DNA of 64,000 nucleotides from Nissolia schottii (GCA_003254905.1 QANU01029220.1:443118-507117); one strand, 5' to 3'; shown: positions 1 to 12,269, counted from the first letter of the stretch. Notes: generated by a model from the letters alone, not told the origin. Numbers and translations: made by a program.

Positions 1-413
1 CTAAGAGTAACCCCAACCAAAGCATATAACAACCTAGTAAGCATTGTTTGCGATGTACACGTAAGCAGCTAGCTAGGGTGTTACACACACCAACTAATTA
101 GTTACTCCCATTTCATAATATTTATCTAAAATTTGATATATTAGACTTTTAAAATATTTTTTTTAACTCATATTTTAAAATAACATTAATTATTTTTTCT
201 CAACCATACTCTTAATTTAATTATAATCGTTAAACACATTAGTAAATTATATATATTTTTATAAATAAGAATATTATAATCTATTCATAATATTTTACAT
301 CTTTCATCGGCATTTATTTTTTATTTATTAATTTGCATCATGCATATCCTTAAATAAACATTTATTAAAAAAACAAGTAGTATACAATTTTAAAAAATTG
401 TATTTATACTTAT
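1..413. other. AT-rich intergenic DNA
   Basis: AT-rich sequence with no open frame or repeat structure I can recognise. It lies upstream of the elongase pseudogene and could hold its decayed 5' part, but no homology is visible by eye. Confidence 0.5.
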
Positions 414-439
414 GTGAATGATCTGCCTCCCTCCCCAGT

Positions 440-800
440 GCGCCCCTCTTCTTCTGGGCCTGCGTCTTCTACCTCATCCATCCGACGCCTCTCCTTCCTC
501 CACGTGTACCACCACTCCAATGTGGTCGTCCAAACCTCCCAGACCCTCTTCCCGGCGGTTCTGGTCACCAACGCCTGGGTTCACATGCTAATGTACGCCT
601 ACTACTTAACCTGCGCGCTTGGGGTAAGGCCAGATCGTGCAGTTGTAGTCGAGCTACCACTTCACGGGTTCGGGCTGGCTGTTCTGGGGTGTGGGGTTGG
701 GGTTTCAATGTCGTTTTCTATGCCTCGCTTTTGGTGTTGTTCTGCTGCATCTGCGTCGTCTAAGAAGTTGCATGGTGGAGACCGCAACGTTATGGCTCAG
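440..800 (+). pseudogene. ELO-type fatty acid elongase pseudogene
   Basis: Remnant of a plant ELO/SUR4-family (HOS3-like) very-long-chain fatty acid condensing enzyme. The family is normally intronless, about 280-300 residues, ER-bound, with several membrane spans. Three pieces are visible in different frames. Near 446-478 one frame reads LFFWACVFYLI. From about 482 to 640 another reads RRLSFLHVYHHSNVVV, carrying the HxxHH iron-binding box, followed by LVTNAWVHMLMYAYYL. From about 685 a third reads VWGWGFNVVFYASLLVLF, the usual C-terminal span, and ends at an early stop near 755. The block that should follow NVVV is shortened, and the N-terminal third is missing. Two or more frameshifts plus deletions make an intact enzyme impossible. 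The local sequence is much richer in GC than its flanks, as expected for an old coding insert. The family call is strong; the exact relative (I think of the Arabidopsis At1g75000 type) is from memory. Confidence 0.82.
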
Positions 801-830
801 TCGGTCTATGGCCTCGTTAGCTTGTTCTAA

Positions 831-1957
831 TTATCACACACACAAGTGATACTATATTGTGATTTATATAATCTTATATAATTTGCGACTTGTGTGGCGT
901 CATTGAGTCTTCCTCGACCAAAATGTCAAGAATTTGGTCCTTAATTTTTTATTTATTTATTTTTTTGGTTTTTCTCTCTTCTGATTTTTGTAAACTTTTG
1001 TTCTGTGTTGCATGCTACGGCTACGTGGCAGGAGAGAAAATATAAGTCTTATATTATATGAAGCATGGACTGATTCCCTCTACGAAAGATAAAAGAACTT
1101 TTGGTTGCAGGAAGGTTTAAGATACACAAAATTTGGAAGAAAAAGAAAAGGTTTATGTCTCGCTTAAACTATTAGTCTAAATTACTAAAACTCGACTAAT
1201 CCTTCCGGCTCTCTTGTATGGATAGAAAATTCTCAACAAATTTTTTTCTTCATTTTTAAGTTTAAATTTGAGACTACTAATTAAAAAATCAAGACTTACA
1301 CTATCTTAACTGACATCACATTGACAATTAGAATATGAGTAGAAAAGAATATGCTATTTAAAAATATAAAATATAAAGTAATTAAATAACAAGGTAAATG
1401 CAATTAGTAGTGTTCTAATCGTAAGTTTTTTTTTTATAATCAAAGTACTATTAAATATAACATGCAAGCAACAATATCTAAAGATGTACAAGATTTGAAG
1501 GAATAAAGTAGTAGTTTGTTTCATTTAAAAACACTCAAAGCAAATTAAATAGTTAGGTTGTAAAATTTGATATTTTACAAGGAGGAATGGGAGATTTACT
1601 TATTGAAATGTTTGACCTACAAATTATCTAGTTAATCGGTTCTCACGTCCCCAAGGGAACAAGAGTTGAAACAAAACCTTTTATGATTTATCTCTTGGCG
1701 AATCTTGGACAAACTAGATGATAGATTAGTGGGTAGACAATGGCTTCAAGACAAGAGGGGAAGAGAAAAGGTCTGAAAAAACAAGTGAAAAGTGAAAAGG
1801 TGAACACAGAACAAATGAAACTTAGGATATGAAGAGTGTGACATAGTTGAGCAAGGTATCCTTTTGATTTTTTCCGCCTATGTAAGCAAGGAAGCATTGA
1901 TAGGTTGTCAGTGTTCACATTCCTCACGTATTCTTCCCACTCTTGTGACCAATCATA
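831..1957. other. Intergenic DNA upstream of thaumatin-like gene
   Basis: AT-rich, with no supportable gene. A 106-codon open frame on the minus strand at 1688-2008 overlaps the thaumatin-like promoter and has no family features. The distal part presumably holds upstream promoter elements for the gene starting at 2027. Confidence 0.5.
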
Positions 1958-1968
1958 CTTATAAATAA
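1949..1968 (+). promoter_or_regulatory. CCAAT and TATA box of thaumatin-like gene
   Basis: A CCAAT pentamer (1949-1953) is followed by CTTATAAATAA (1958-1968), a good plant TATA box, about 60 bases before the predicted ATG at 2027. Spacing suits a short 5' leader. The assignment rests on motif and position only. Confidence 0.55.
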
Positions 1969-2026
1969 CACAACCATTCACGTCAAATGTCACAATAATT
2001 AGAGACAAGTGTGATAGTATCAGCGG

Positions 2027-4176
2027 ATGGCTAATCCTCTCAGTGCAGTTCTTAAACTCACTTTCATCTTCCTTCTTGTCATTGCATCCGGTAATTTATT
2101 TTTCATACTTTAACCTTTTTATTTATTTATTTTATTTTATACTTTGTGGCCAACCTTAGCTAAGCAAATAAAACGTTTACGTGCTGCATATTTTGGTTGA
2201 CTCTGCACAAAAGCAATGTTGGCTTCTTCGTATAGTTTTTATTTTAATTTATCTCTAAGATTGATAGTGTTGGTCAAATGTATCTTCAAGTTATACAAAA
2301 TATCAAATTCATTTCCAAGGTTGCCAAAATTCGATTACACTAGTTCTTCATTTTTGATCAAATTAGTTCTTCTCTTAGAAACTAATTTGATCAACTTTTG
2401 ACAACATTAAAGACAAATTTAATATTTTTAATAGTTTAGGGACGCTTTAGGAACAAATTTAAAGGTTTACTCAATAGTTTCCTCTATCTCCTCTCATCGA
2501 ACTTCCTATTTGGATTCGTAGATCTTACTACTAAAAAAATTCTATATATCCAATTAATTGCATTGCTAGTTTGATTTTACTACAAGAAAAATGATTTCTA
2601 ACGTTGGAATTATCTGTCCCTAATTTTATAGCTAATTTCAAATATTAGTTAGGGATAATATATTCGTGGCTAAAATTAATTTTTCTGACAGTGTCCACTA
2701 ATTGCTTTTATGTGCATCATTAATTCCTGTCTACTAATTGCTTTTATGTGCATCGTTAATTCCTTCCCGATGCATCAAATTCTCATCATAGATGTTTTGA
2801 ACCAGAATTTAGAAATTCATTAATGTATTTGCTCTCTCGAGTGATTTATTTATGCTTGTCACAACTTTTTTTTCATTGAGGAATGTTACATAGGTCAAAA
2901 GATGTAACAAGAGCTTTTGAAGAACAAATGATGGTGGTTAATTATAGTAGTAGGAAGGACCCACTTAGTCACCCAAAAATCACCAGCATGGCACATCATC
3001 CTAGCATTTAATTTCTGATAGAAACTCTGGTTGTTTAAACATATTTCTTTTCAAGCAAATAATGTGTATTTCTTAGAAGGGGGTGTTTTTTTTCCTAATT
3101 TTAATCTCTTTAATTAATTTGATGTGTTGGGTGGCAGCACCTGAACTGTGTGGAAGCAGTAAATCTCTAACCATAGTGAATTACTGCAAGGAGACAATAT
3201 GGCCAGGGATAACAGGCAGTGGCAACTTCAGTGGTGATGGCTTCACACTAAAACCAGGCCAGTCATCAGTGTACACTGCTCCGTCTGGTTGGAGTGGAAG
3301 GATATGGGCCAGGACAGGCTGCAACTTTGACAAGAATGGCAATGGTGACTGCCAAACAGGAGCCTGTGGCAACACCATAAACTGCACAGGCCCTGGAAGC
3401 CCACCTTCCACTATAGCTGAGTTCACCCTTGGTGACCCTGATTACTACGATGTTAGCCTTGTGGATGGTTTCAACTTGCCCATAGCAGTGAAGGCTGTGA
3501 ATGGCACTGGCAACTGCAGCACTGCTGGCTGTGATGGGGATTTGAGGAACAACTGCCCGCCGCAGCTGGCTGCCAAGAAGGACGACAAGGTCATCGCCTG
3601 CCGGAGCGCCTGCGATGTGTTTAACACTGACCAGTATTGCTGCAGAGGCACATTTGAGGACCCTGCAACGTGTTCCTCTTCAAACTATTCCAAGATCTTT
3701 AAACAGGTTTGCCCTGCAGCATATAGTTTTGCACGTGATGACCCAACAAGCATACTTACTTGCTCGGGAGCGGACTTTGTCGTCACATTCTGTGGATCAA
3801 GGTATGCTTTCTTATGTGGCTATAGAGTGTCTTGCTTCTCTGTCTGTGGTTACGAGCATATCTAACGTCACCATCCATAACCACACAAAACTCTCTCTTA
3901 GTCTTGACAATCAAAATTTTCAGTAACAGTACATAATAGATCAACCTCTACAGTGTATTCTCCTAAGAATTGTTCTGTATTCTTCTAATAAATCATCATC
4001 TCATATATAATTCTTGCTAACATCCTTGTTGCAGGAATCAAACCGTGTGCTCTTACCATGGGAACCAGCTTATATGCAATGGAGCAAAGTCAAAGGGTTA
4101 CGCAGCCAAACATAATAGGTGGTGGATCTTGATGCTCCCAATGGCATACGTGTTCAATTTATGGATATCATCTTAG
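2027..4176 (+). CDS. Thaumatin-like protein (PR-5 family), probably GPI-anchored
   Basis: Three exons: 2027-2090, 3138-3801 and 4035-4176. Joins are GT-AG and phase-consistent, giving 289 residues. Residues 1-22 form a hydrophobic signal peptide. A thaumatin domain follows from about 24 to 250, with ELCGSS, TIVNYC and WPGI at its start, the GRIWARTGC block, the acidic-cleft region DYYDVSLVDGFN, and CRSACDVFNTDQYCC. About 17 cysteines fit the family's 16-cysteine disulfide framework plus one. The usual CxTGDC signature reads CQTGAC here. The last 20 or so residues (ILMLPMAYVFNLWISS) are hydrophobic and follow a polar linker, as in GPI-anchored extracellular TLPs. Family members act at the cell surface in defence and development, and some bind or cleave beta-1,3-glucans. 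Intron 1 (1,047 bp) carries two probable MITEs and a tandem duplication. The gene is convergent with the DUF639 gene. Family call firm; GPI anchor inferred. Confidence 0.93.
2268..2475. mobile_element. Foldback MITE, copy A (in thaumatin-like intron 1)
   Basis: The core is a perfect 15-bp inverted repeat, TTGATCAAATTAGTT at 2354-2368 and its complement at 2380-2394, with an 11-base loop. The flanks (CAAATTCATTTCCAAGGTTGCC on one side, GACAAATTTAATATTT on the other) resemble those of copies near 54.1 kb and 61.2 kb in this window. There is no coding capacity. Outer ends and target duplication were not resolved by eye. Confidence 0.55.
2579..2694. mobile_element. Possible CACTA-derived MITE
   Basis: Begins ACTACAAGAAAAATG, close to the CACTACAAGAAA terminus of CACTA (En/Spm) transposons, and ends near TTTTTCTGACAGTG, a decayed inverted version of the same end. 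About 115 bp, noncoding, inside intron 1 of the thaumatin-like gene. Only the left end is convincing. Confidence 0.4.
2697..2768 (+). repeat. 36-bp tandem duplication
   Basis: Two adjacent near-identical 36-bp units beginning ACTAATTGCTTTTATGTGCA, at 2697-2732 and 2733-2768, in intron 1 of the thaumatin-like gene. A small local duplication with no evident function. Confidence 0.85.
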
Positions 4177-4710
4177 CAAATTATGCACGTTGAAAGTCTT
4201 TTCAATGTGATACTTTACTAAGCCGTTTGGAATTGACAAAATGGATCAAATGAAGTCATTGTATTTTGTTTAGTACCTATCTGTAAATCAATGTGATACT
4301 TGACTAGTTCATTTTTTTCATTTTTTCTTTTTTGTTGCTTCATTCCCTTTTGTTAAGAACAACAATAAGTTGCTTCAAGATGTCTACAAAGCCTTCACAT
4401 ATCAGGCATGTAAATTACAAATTCTCAATTGTAATTAATCATAATTTTCTTGACTACATCAATCCTAGCTATGGCTACAACAAGACATTAAGTGATGCTA
4501 TGAGAAGTTGAGAACCAACTTTAAAGGGGGTTTCCACGGTTGAGATAGAATCTAAAGCAGAAAACTATTCAATGCAAGCATTTCATTTAGCAAATCCAAT
4601 CCAAAGAGAGTAAAGCTAGTAAAACAGCTTTCCTATTTCTTTCTTCACAAAAAATTTAAACAAAATTTGCATCTTCACAATTTCTTTAAGCAACCCTGAC
4701 GATGGTGTTA
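4177..4710. other. Convergent intergenic spacer and 3' UTRs
   Basis: A 534-bp spacer between the stop codons of two convergent genes, the thaumatin-like gene and the DUF639 gene. It must hold both 3' UTRs and poly(A) signals. No other gene or repeat is apparent. Confidence 0.6.
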
Positions 4711-7700
4711 CTATCTACTGGACTTGCCACCGCCATGATTTCCTTGTGATTTCGGTTGGTCCTCAATCTCCTTTAAGTAAATTTCTGAACTGGATTCTTC
4801 ATTTGCAAATGGTAAAACCGCTACTGGGGCAGCGGGCACTGTATGCCAACGCTCTCTTAAAAACTTCATGAACTTCTTAACCATTTCTCTCCGAAACTTG
4901 AGCTCTCGTGTGAACATATCGAAGATAAGAAAGGAAAGGATGTACTTGAATGGGACAATAAGGAGAATGGTTGCAGAAAACAACAGCAATAGTGCAACCT
5001 CAGTAGTTATCTGAGAAAGAATCAGATCAAATTGAACATTCATCAAATACAGGAGTTAAGATAAAGATAATATGAAAACACCGAAAAAGAAAATAATTTC
5101 AGCTTCACCTATAGAACATGTTTGAAAGCACATATCTAGATATCTATTACCCAAGATAACATACTTGCGGATGGCCAGAAAGGAAGATAGAACGTATTTT
5201 GAGAAGCGAGACATTCATTTGCTGCAGGAAACTCTCAACATCACGCATCGCATCTTTTACAGCAATAATCTTTTGTATAGTATTTGAAGGTGGCTGATCA
5301 CGTATTGTTACTTTATCAAAAGATCGTCCAAGGCGGCCTTGCTCCCTAAGGCCCCTAATTGTAAGCATTCCAACTGCCAAAATCATCAGCATCATGGGAA
5401 ACAAATACGACAGCAAGTTTCTGGAAACACAAATCAACACATCAGCTAAATAAAATTAACAGCAAGGAAGTGTCCAGAAAAAAGCAAATCACAAGTATTT
5501 ATCCATGGCAAACAGACACCTAAAACTAAAAATGCCAGCTACCAAATGATCATCATGACTTGTGATTGGGCACAAATGTCCATTATAAGACAACAATCAT
5601 CAATAGCACAGTAAGTAAACTTAGAAGCGGATATACCTAAAAATTAAGGTATAGGTAAGACCAAGAAATGCAGCGGTCAAAGGTGGCTCCTCCCAGCGCC
5701 TAAGCTTTTGAAAGTTTCTTGCAGTTAAGGAGAAAGGAAACAGTAGCTCCTGCGCAGGAAAAAGATCAGTCTCAGACCTTTCGATATTTAGGACCCAGTC
5801 AAGGCACCATTGTTATGCTAATAAAGACTTTATGAACTGAAGACTAGATCTACAGTGGACTACAAACATTATTCATAATATAAGAATTGATTAAGACAGG
5901 TATTATCGGCAGTGCAAAATTATGTTCATTCCAATGCATGTAAAAGACAAAAAATTACATTTTTAGCAAGGTACTATGCCAATCATGACATTGCAAAACA
6001 AAATTAAATCTCTACTTCGCCATAAATCATAATGCATTGGTCATATAGACTACATAACCTTTATGTCATTTTCGTTGTTTCTATGGAAGGCTGAGAATTT
6101 TTGTGTGTGTTGTAGGTTAGTGCTAAAAGTCTTCATCACTGATTTTTGACTGACATAATCCAGAGGGGTGAAAGGAATGAATCAATTCTTTCTACTTTAA
6201 GTTACTTAACTCCTCACTGCCCAGTGTTCAAGTAGTTTTCAGTTATTGCTAAATCCTAATGCTGCTAGGAAGGCCTCATTATATCTATTGTCTTGTTAAA
6301 AAGATAATAGGAAGTCCAAAGCACAAGATACTGCAAACAATATCATAAGGATGTTTACATTGAGTGTAGATTACTAATTTGAATGGTGCCATAAAAGACA
6401 AGAAACCAAGTTAAGCATCCCAACCTTGAAGAGATCAATGTTGCTAGGTATTCCTTGCAGAGTTGCGGCATCAATGGTGGCTTGAGTTTTCTCTACAACC
6501 TGGTACTTCTGTTTGCTTGTTTCTGCTGCTCTTTCTATGAGTGACATATCAGCCACAACAAGATTCTTACTTAATACTAAACCTTTTATTGAAGTGTTCT
6601 TCCAGAAATTAACGGAAGCGCTCGACCCCCAAGATGGGGATTTCATCCACTTCTGCAGGTAGACGCTTCCATCTATGTCAAAAACATGGTTTCGGCTATC
6701 AGATATCTCATCAGAAGGTCGACTCTCCGGCTGACTGCGGGTATTTACAAATCCTGTGATCAGTGGGCCTCCCCAATAGTTAACAGCTAAAGTTTGGAGG
6801 ACAACTTCGCTATGTGGAGCATTCTGCAAATATGAGAACTGAACAAGCTTGGTGGGATCATCAGGCAACTTCCGCATATATTTAAGGGCCTGGAGTCTAG
6901 CTACACCGTTAATGGCACTGGTTGTTGCTCTTTCCTTTCCTTTGTGAGCCCCGTATACAGTAAACAATGACTCATCAGAATCATCAGGCCCATACTCCCG
7001 CATGAACTTGTGTAAAGCAATTATTTCACTTATCAAAGCATGCCAAGCATCCCTCCTCATTTCACCTCCCAAGTCAATGAATTCCAGCACCCACCAATTC
7101 GACCTAAGTATGAACATAGACGATTATAAGACGATGACAGCAAAATGCAGCATAGAAATGCTAGATGAAGCTTACTCACTCTGAGCCAGAAGAAACTGAA
7201 ACAGCAGAGTCAAAAAGTGCAGACCCAAAAGGCCCAACCTTTGCCTTCTCTACCCGTAATCCATCATATGTAAGATCCAATCTCATGGCTCTCTTCTCTC
7301 CCATGAAGCCAACTGCCTGGAACATATATTTGAAAAGGTCAAAAGAAAGACAGTGATTATTTTTTTCTGGATGTAGGAACTCTTTCAATATTATATCAAT
7401 AATCGGTTCACGCACACTAAGCAAAACAATCAAATATGCTAATTTATTTGCTTATCACATAAGATCATATTGAAAATAAGCAAGACAAATAAATTATGAA
7501 CAGAGTGCATTGTACAGAGAAACCCATGATCTTGAATATTCGGAAAGTGGCAAAGGCTGTATACCTCAAAATAAATTGCTTTATCAGTAAGAGTAAGTTT
7601 GCCTGGCCATGCCATATTATTCTCCCATTTCAGAACAGGACGCTTACTGTTGGAACCAATACATAAAATTCTCTCCTCCGAAAGTTGAGGAAACTCCGGA

Positions 7701-10700
7701 ATCTGATATGACCTCTTTCCTTCAAGCACTCTACAGTAATATCAGTACAATTTCAGCACAAAAGTTCTGTAATGCCAGAAATTGTTTAGAAGTTGAGAGC
7801 ATTCCAGCAACTATCAGACGATGAGCATGTACAAGAACAAAAATGAAAAAGTGAAACTAACAAATTATACATTTTTTTATGCTAAACACACCAGCAGAAC
7901 TCGAGCAACCTTACTAAATCAAAAGTATCTAAAAACTCATTATAATTTTTGTATCATTATAAAAACATCAGAACTAAAGTGAAGAAATTGAAGAAAAGGT
8001 CTCCCAAGAGCAAGTTTATTTCTGCAATAGCTTGCATGAACCTTCTATGTAACAGATTGGGAAACTGAGGGACACACAGGAGAGGAGCTAAACCCTAAAC
8101 CCTAAACGGCATTATGAACAGAAAGTTCAAAAGAAGCTGGAATGAGATGGAACAGCTAAGCATGCATCACACATTATTCTTGCGGAGTTTGGATAAATCA
8201 GAAGATCTTCTCAGAACAAAATTGTAATCCCCTAATCGTGCCCAAAACAAACGTTCTTTTGTCTTATTCCTTCCAAACTAATTATCCAGGAAAAGTGAAA
8301 GTGCCGAGTGCATTAGAAGCATCATAAAACATTTTGTATTTCTTCAACTTTAAGGTCAGAAACACATATTGCTTGGATGTCTTCTCATACGATCATCACA
8401 CCATTGACAAAAGAAAAATGAACATTACAAACTCACTTGACAAGTTCATTAATGAAAGACAGCCACGAGCTCAAAGACATGCCAGCTTGATCACCAGCGA
8501 GAGCCTTAAAAAGATTATGCACTATGGGTCGGTCAACCACGCCGGGGACTGCAGGAGCAATACGAACAAAAGCCTCTTCAGTGACAAGTTTACTCTGCAA
8601 AGCCCACCAAAAATTACACATGAACTGAGCTAATTACACATGAACTGAGCTATCAGAAAGGTGAAAGAACTAAATGAAATAATATAATTTTTCCCAAAAA
8701 CAATAACTGGACAACCTTGTATCAAAATGTCTCCCACGTTTAATGTTCTATCAGGACATTGTTGATTGAAATAATGAGGTGAAGTAACTATTCCCAGACT
8801 ATCATTAATGAGGTCGTAACACTTTAAATTTATGAGTGATCTGCCCTCCAATTAGTCAAGTCCACTTCCCTTAAAAGTTCAAATAGCGACATACCGTGTT
8901 TTAAATAGAAAAGCTAAAAGGGGGTCCCTACGAAAAATTATTATCTTGTCTAACAAGTCTCCCATTTCCCATTTCAATCAGAAGGAAATTTACACACTCT
9001 TAGGATGGATGAACTAAATTAAATAAAGGGAAGAAGTGCACCTGTAAAGAAGCCTTCTCTGAGTTGCTGGAAAGGTCATCAGTGTAAGGATTTTCCCAGG
9101 CAAGCATGGTTATGAATATCAGCCTCTGAAAAGCAGGATCCTATATACAAAATTTTGAAAATCAGCAAGCCTTTTTTTTTTTTTTGAGGGAACATAAAAG
9201 AATAAATTTATTCGGTATTACAGTATTTGAATAATTAATTGCAAAAGTGAAAAATGTAAATACCTAAGTAAACAAAGAAATCAACTATGTTAGGCCTCAT
9301 CTACTACTGCAGCGTTTTTGGCATTTTAAATTTCCCAAAAACCATTTATTATTTTACACAGTAGATTTTCAGCAAACCCTTTCCTCTGTAGGGTGTTTTG
9401 CGCCCCATAGCATACGAAATAGAAACTGAACAAGGTTTTCAAAACGCCTTCCAAAAGATTACTCTATACCTTGAGGGAAGGATGAATATCGGAACCATCT
9501 CTTGACAAGAATCGAAAGCAGCAATATTCCACCAAATTCCGGGCATCACTACATACAGATGCAGGAACAAGGGCTCCAAAAATTTTCTGCATTTTCTTCC
9601 CACTCAATCCATTCATCCTGCATATCTTATTTCCAAAAAGTCAAATAATAATTTCTGTATCAGTCTGATAGGCGTAAGCAAGCAAAGCAATACAATAAGA
9701 CAAAATCTCATTAAGGGAGTTTCCTAGGACTCAACTTTCTGTTGATATTAATTTCTTGAATTAATATGATAACTCCCTGCTTGGGCCCTTGGGCCATTCC
9801 CATCACCAAAAAGGAAGAGAAAAAATAATACGATAAACTGTCAACTATTTTCTAGAACTCACAGCTAGCAGAAGAATCACGCACATAGTTTCAGATTGAA
9901 TAAAAATTTATTTAGTGTCTTCTTTCATAACTTTGTTTTCTACTGCAATGTTGGGAGTAAAACATGTTATTGCACATTCCAAGGGCATAAGTAACTAAAA
10001 ACCATATATAACATAGCACTTTAATTACATACTGCTTAGTCTTGCATTTTGTTAATGTATAATCCATGTGATGAATGCCAATGATCAATATAGAAAAGTG
10101 TCATCCAACAAAGAAGGATGCAAATGTATTCACCTGCTGAACTGCTCAATACATATAACAGCAGCCAAAGAAAGAGTCCCATATCGCGTTCTGCGGTCAA
10201 TTGTCTGCTCTACCATTAATATGTCCTCCATAACTTGAAATCCAAGATCATTTTCATGATAAGGCTTCCTACTTTGACCAGGTTTTGCAAGGGGAGATGC
10301 CACTTCATTTAAAAAATTCTGGGTCCTCGATACCAATGAATTCAATCTCTCTTGAATAGACCCTTTGAAAAAGAAATGGAGGATTTAAATATTACAAGAC
10401 AGTCAGAATGAGAGACCAAAAAATAAATAATTAAAACAGACACACACAAAGTAAACGCTATAATACTATTTTAAAGCTTTTTACTTTTTTATTTCCCACA
10501 TTTATGCTTCTACCTAAGGCAGTCCTGCGAGGCATTTAAATTTGGGCGGCTCTCCCAGCTGAGATTCGAGCCGTGGTTTGTGGACTAACCCCTTAGTGCT
10601 AGACCAAACCTCAGTATCAATCCGTCTTTAATACTTTTTCTTTAAGTACCTAGAAAGATATTAAGCTTCTTTTATTGCAAAAAATGTAGTAAATACAGGT

Positions 10701-11055
10701 TACTTCCAATGTCTTATGGTCATGAATGAGGGAAATTAAATAGTAACAAAATGAGAAAATTCAAAATTATTGCTAGGTGATACAAAGAAGCAGACATCTA
10801 ACTGTAACTGATACAAAGAATTAAATTATGACAAATGACTTCGAAAAAGAGAAGGCCGAAAAAGACAAACATACTAGCACTTAAGTCATTCAGCTTCAGC
10901 CTATCCCCAAGAGACTTGAAGGGAAACTTTTGCGCAGAGAAAATTCTTCTAGAATACTTGTTGTGCCCACAAGAATCTCTGTGGGAGGAAGAAATCACAT
11001 AACTGTGTGTGCCAGGATTTATTCTCAAATGGGTAATTGGAAACTTTGGCCCCAT
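4711..11055 (-). CDS. DUF639-family membrane protein
   Basis: Eleven exons on the minus strand: 11055-10875, 10362-10134, 9617-9470, 9140-9042, 8594-8437, 7730-7565, 7316-7180, 7103-6425, 5749-5637, 5420-5165 and 5010-4711. Splice sites and phases agree throughout and give 821 residues. The protein matches the plant family of unknown function DUF639 (PF04842). Recognisable blocks are WPGKLTLTDKAIYFE, the long exon-8 region starting NWWVLEF, and ELLFPFSLTARNFQKLRRWE near the C-terminus. Hydrophobic spans (LLSYLFPMMLMILAVGML, and VALLLLFSATILLIVPFKYI) suggest two or more membrane helices in the last 250 residues. The tail is charged and ends GGGKSSR. The frame stays open upstream of the chosen ATG as far as a stop near 11197 with no other ATG, so 11055 is the first usable start; an upstream coding exon cannot be excluded. 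The large size fits the longer members of the family. Function is not known and I propose none. Confidence 0.9.
8088..8107 (+). repeat. Telomere-like CCCTAAA run in an intron
   Basis: CTAAACCCTAAACCCTAAAC carries two full telomeric heptamers and part of a third, inside a DUF639 intron. Far too short to be a telomere tract; it resembles the teloboxes common in plant genes. Confidence 0.7.
8624..8661 (+). repeat. 19-bp tandem duplication
   Basis: AATTACACATGAACTGAGCT occurs twice back to back at about 8624-8661, just before the 3' side of a DUF639 intron (minus strand). A trivial local duplication with no predicted effect on exon 8594-8437. Confidence 0.75.
10505..10616 (-). mobile_element. 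Probable tRNA-derived SINE relic
   Basis: Read on the minus strand, TTTGGTCTAGCACTAAGG resembles an RNA polymerase III A box (about 10595-10606). About 35 bases downstream, GGCTCGAATCTC resembles a B box (about 10561-10572). This layout is that of the tRNA-like head of a SINE. It lies in the second-last intron upstream in the DUF639 gene. No tail or target duplication is clear, and it cannot fold as a normal tRNA, so a functional tRNA gene is unlikely. Confidence 0.45.
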
Positions 11056-12269
11056 TCCTTCATGTATCTTGTGTTGGGGGTATTCAAGTTTCAAACTTGG
11101 AGCCCATAGATGAAGATCAAAAGACAAAGTAAGGGAACTGATTATAATCGGAGAGAGAGAGATAGAAAGAGACTTTGCGCTTATCGTTCTGGGTGACTAC
11201 TGACCAGAGACAGCCACCGAGTCACTGGAGCGTAAGGGTAGGTACCATTCGGTTCTTGTCGTTTGGACCGGAATGAGGAGACGAGTCTCTCACGTCTTTC
11301 TTTCTATGAATATAAAAATGAGTTTAAAAAAAGTTTCTGAAATATGTTTATTGTATGTATCTTACCCCTCTTTTTGTTAAGTAAAAAAATTAATTTAAAA
11401 ATTATTTTGAGATAGAGATAATTTAATGTTTTTGTTAGTGTCCTCATTTCTTCGTGTTCTCATTTAAGGTTCAACTCAAGGGTATGAGTTTAAGTAAATT
11501 TGTGGAGTCTTAGTAAATTTGAATTATAAATTTATATGAGTTTACATACGTAAAAAAATACGTTATAAACAATATAATTAAGAACTAAACTTGATTAAAT
11601 ATTATATTTGTAATTGAAATTAAATAATATTAACTTTAAACTAAATTAATAGAAAAATATCATAAAATACATCTTAATGCATGATACTTAGTGGTTATGT
11701 CATACTTTATTCAGTGTCTATATTATTTTATAGTTCAATAAAACATAACTTAATTATGATAAAAATATAAAATTAGTTAAATAAACTCAATATATATTAT
11801 CTAATGTAAATAAAGTTAGGTAAGTATCTAACAAAGTTATAAAATTTATACATTTTGAAGTAAACTCGAAAACTCGTAAATAGATTTTAACTCGTAAACT
11901 GGCTAGTAAAATTGAGAGTTTACCAAAAAAGAGTTTACATAAATGTTAACCCGTTTTGTGTAGTAAAATTATAAATTTGTAAGAGCTTATAAGTCAACTC
12001 GAGATTTTAAGTTCAACTTATCTAAACTTTTATAATTAGAAAAATTGTCTCTATGTGTTTGTATATCTCATTTATCTTAAGACAAAAATTAAGATGACAT
12101 AGCACTGACCCACTCAAAAGTACTTAGTATTGCAACAATAAAAATGACGAGGCTCACTTATACTTATACTGTGTGAATGCTTAAGAATAATGGGTTTAAT
12201 TTATGCCCATTCAACAATTTCTCATACTTAATAATCTATGGTTGTATTATTGGAGATTGCTATCAAATA
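11056..12269. other. Divergent intergenic region, DUF639 to fibrillin
   Basis: The first 150 bases hold the DUF639 5' leader and promoter, including a GA-rich run at about 11151-11172. The rest is very AT-rich and noncoding, with no recognisable gene. A MITE-like element follows at 12270. Confidence 0.5.

Noticed and set aside
1688..2008. 106-codon minus-strand open frame over the thaumatin-like promoter
   Set aside because: It overlaps the TATA box and leader of a well-supported gene, has no family motif, and its composition is that of noncoding DNA.
8088..8107. Interstitial telomere or chromosome fusion site
   Set aside because: Only about three heptamers; teloboxes of this size are common in plant genes.
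8334..8633. 99-codon plus-strand frame across a DUF639 exon
   Set aside because: Antisense shadow of the exon at 8594-8437 plus intron.
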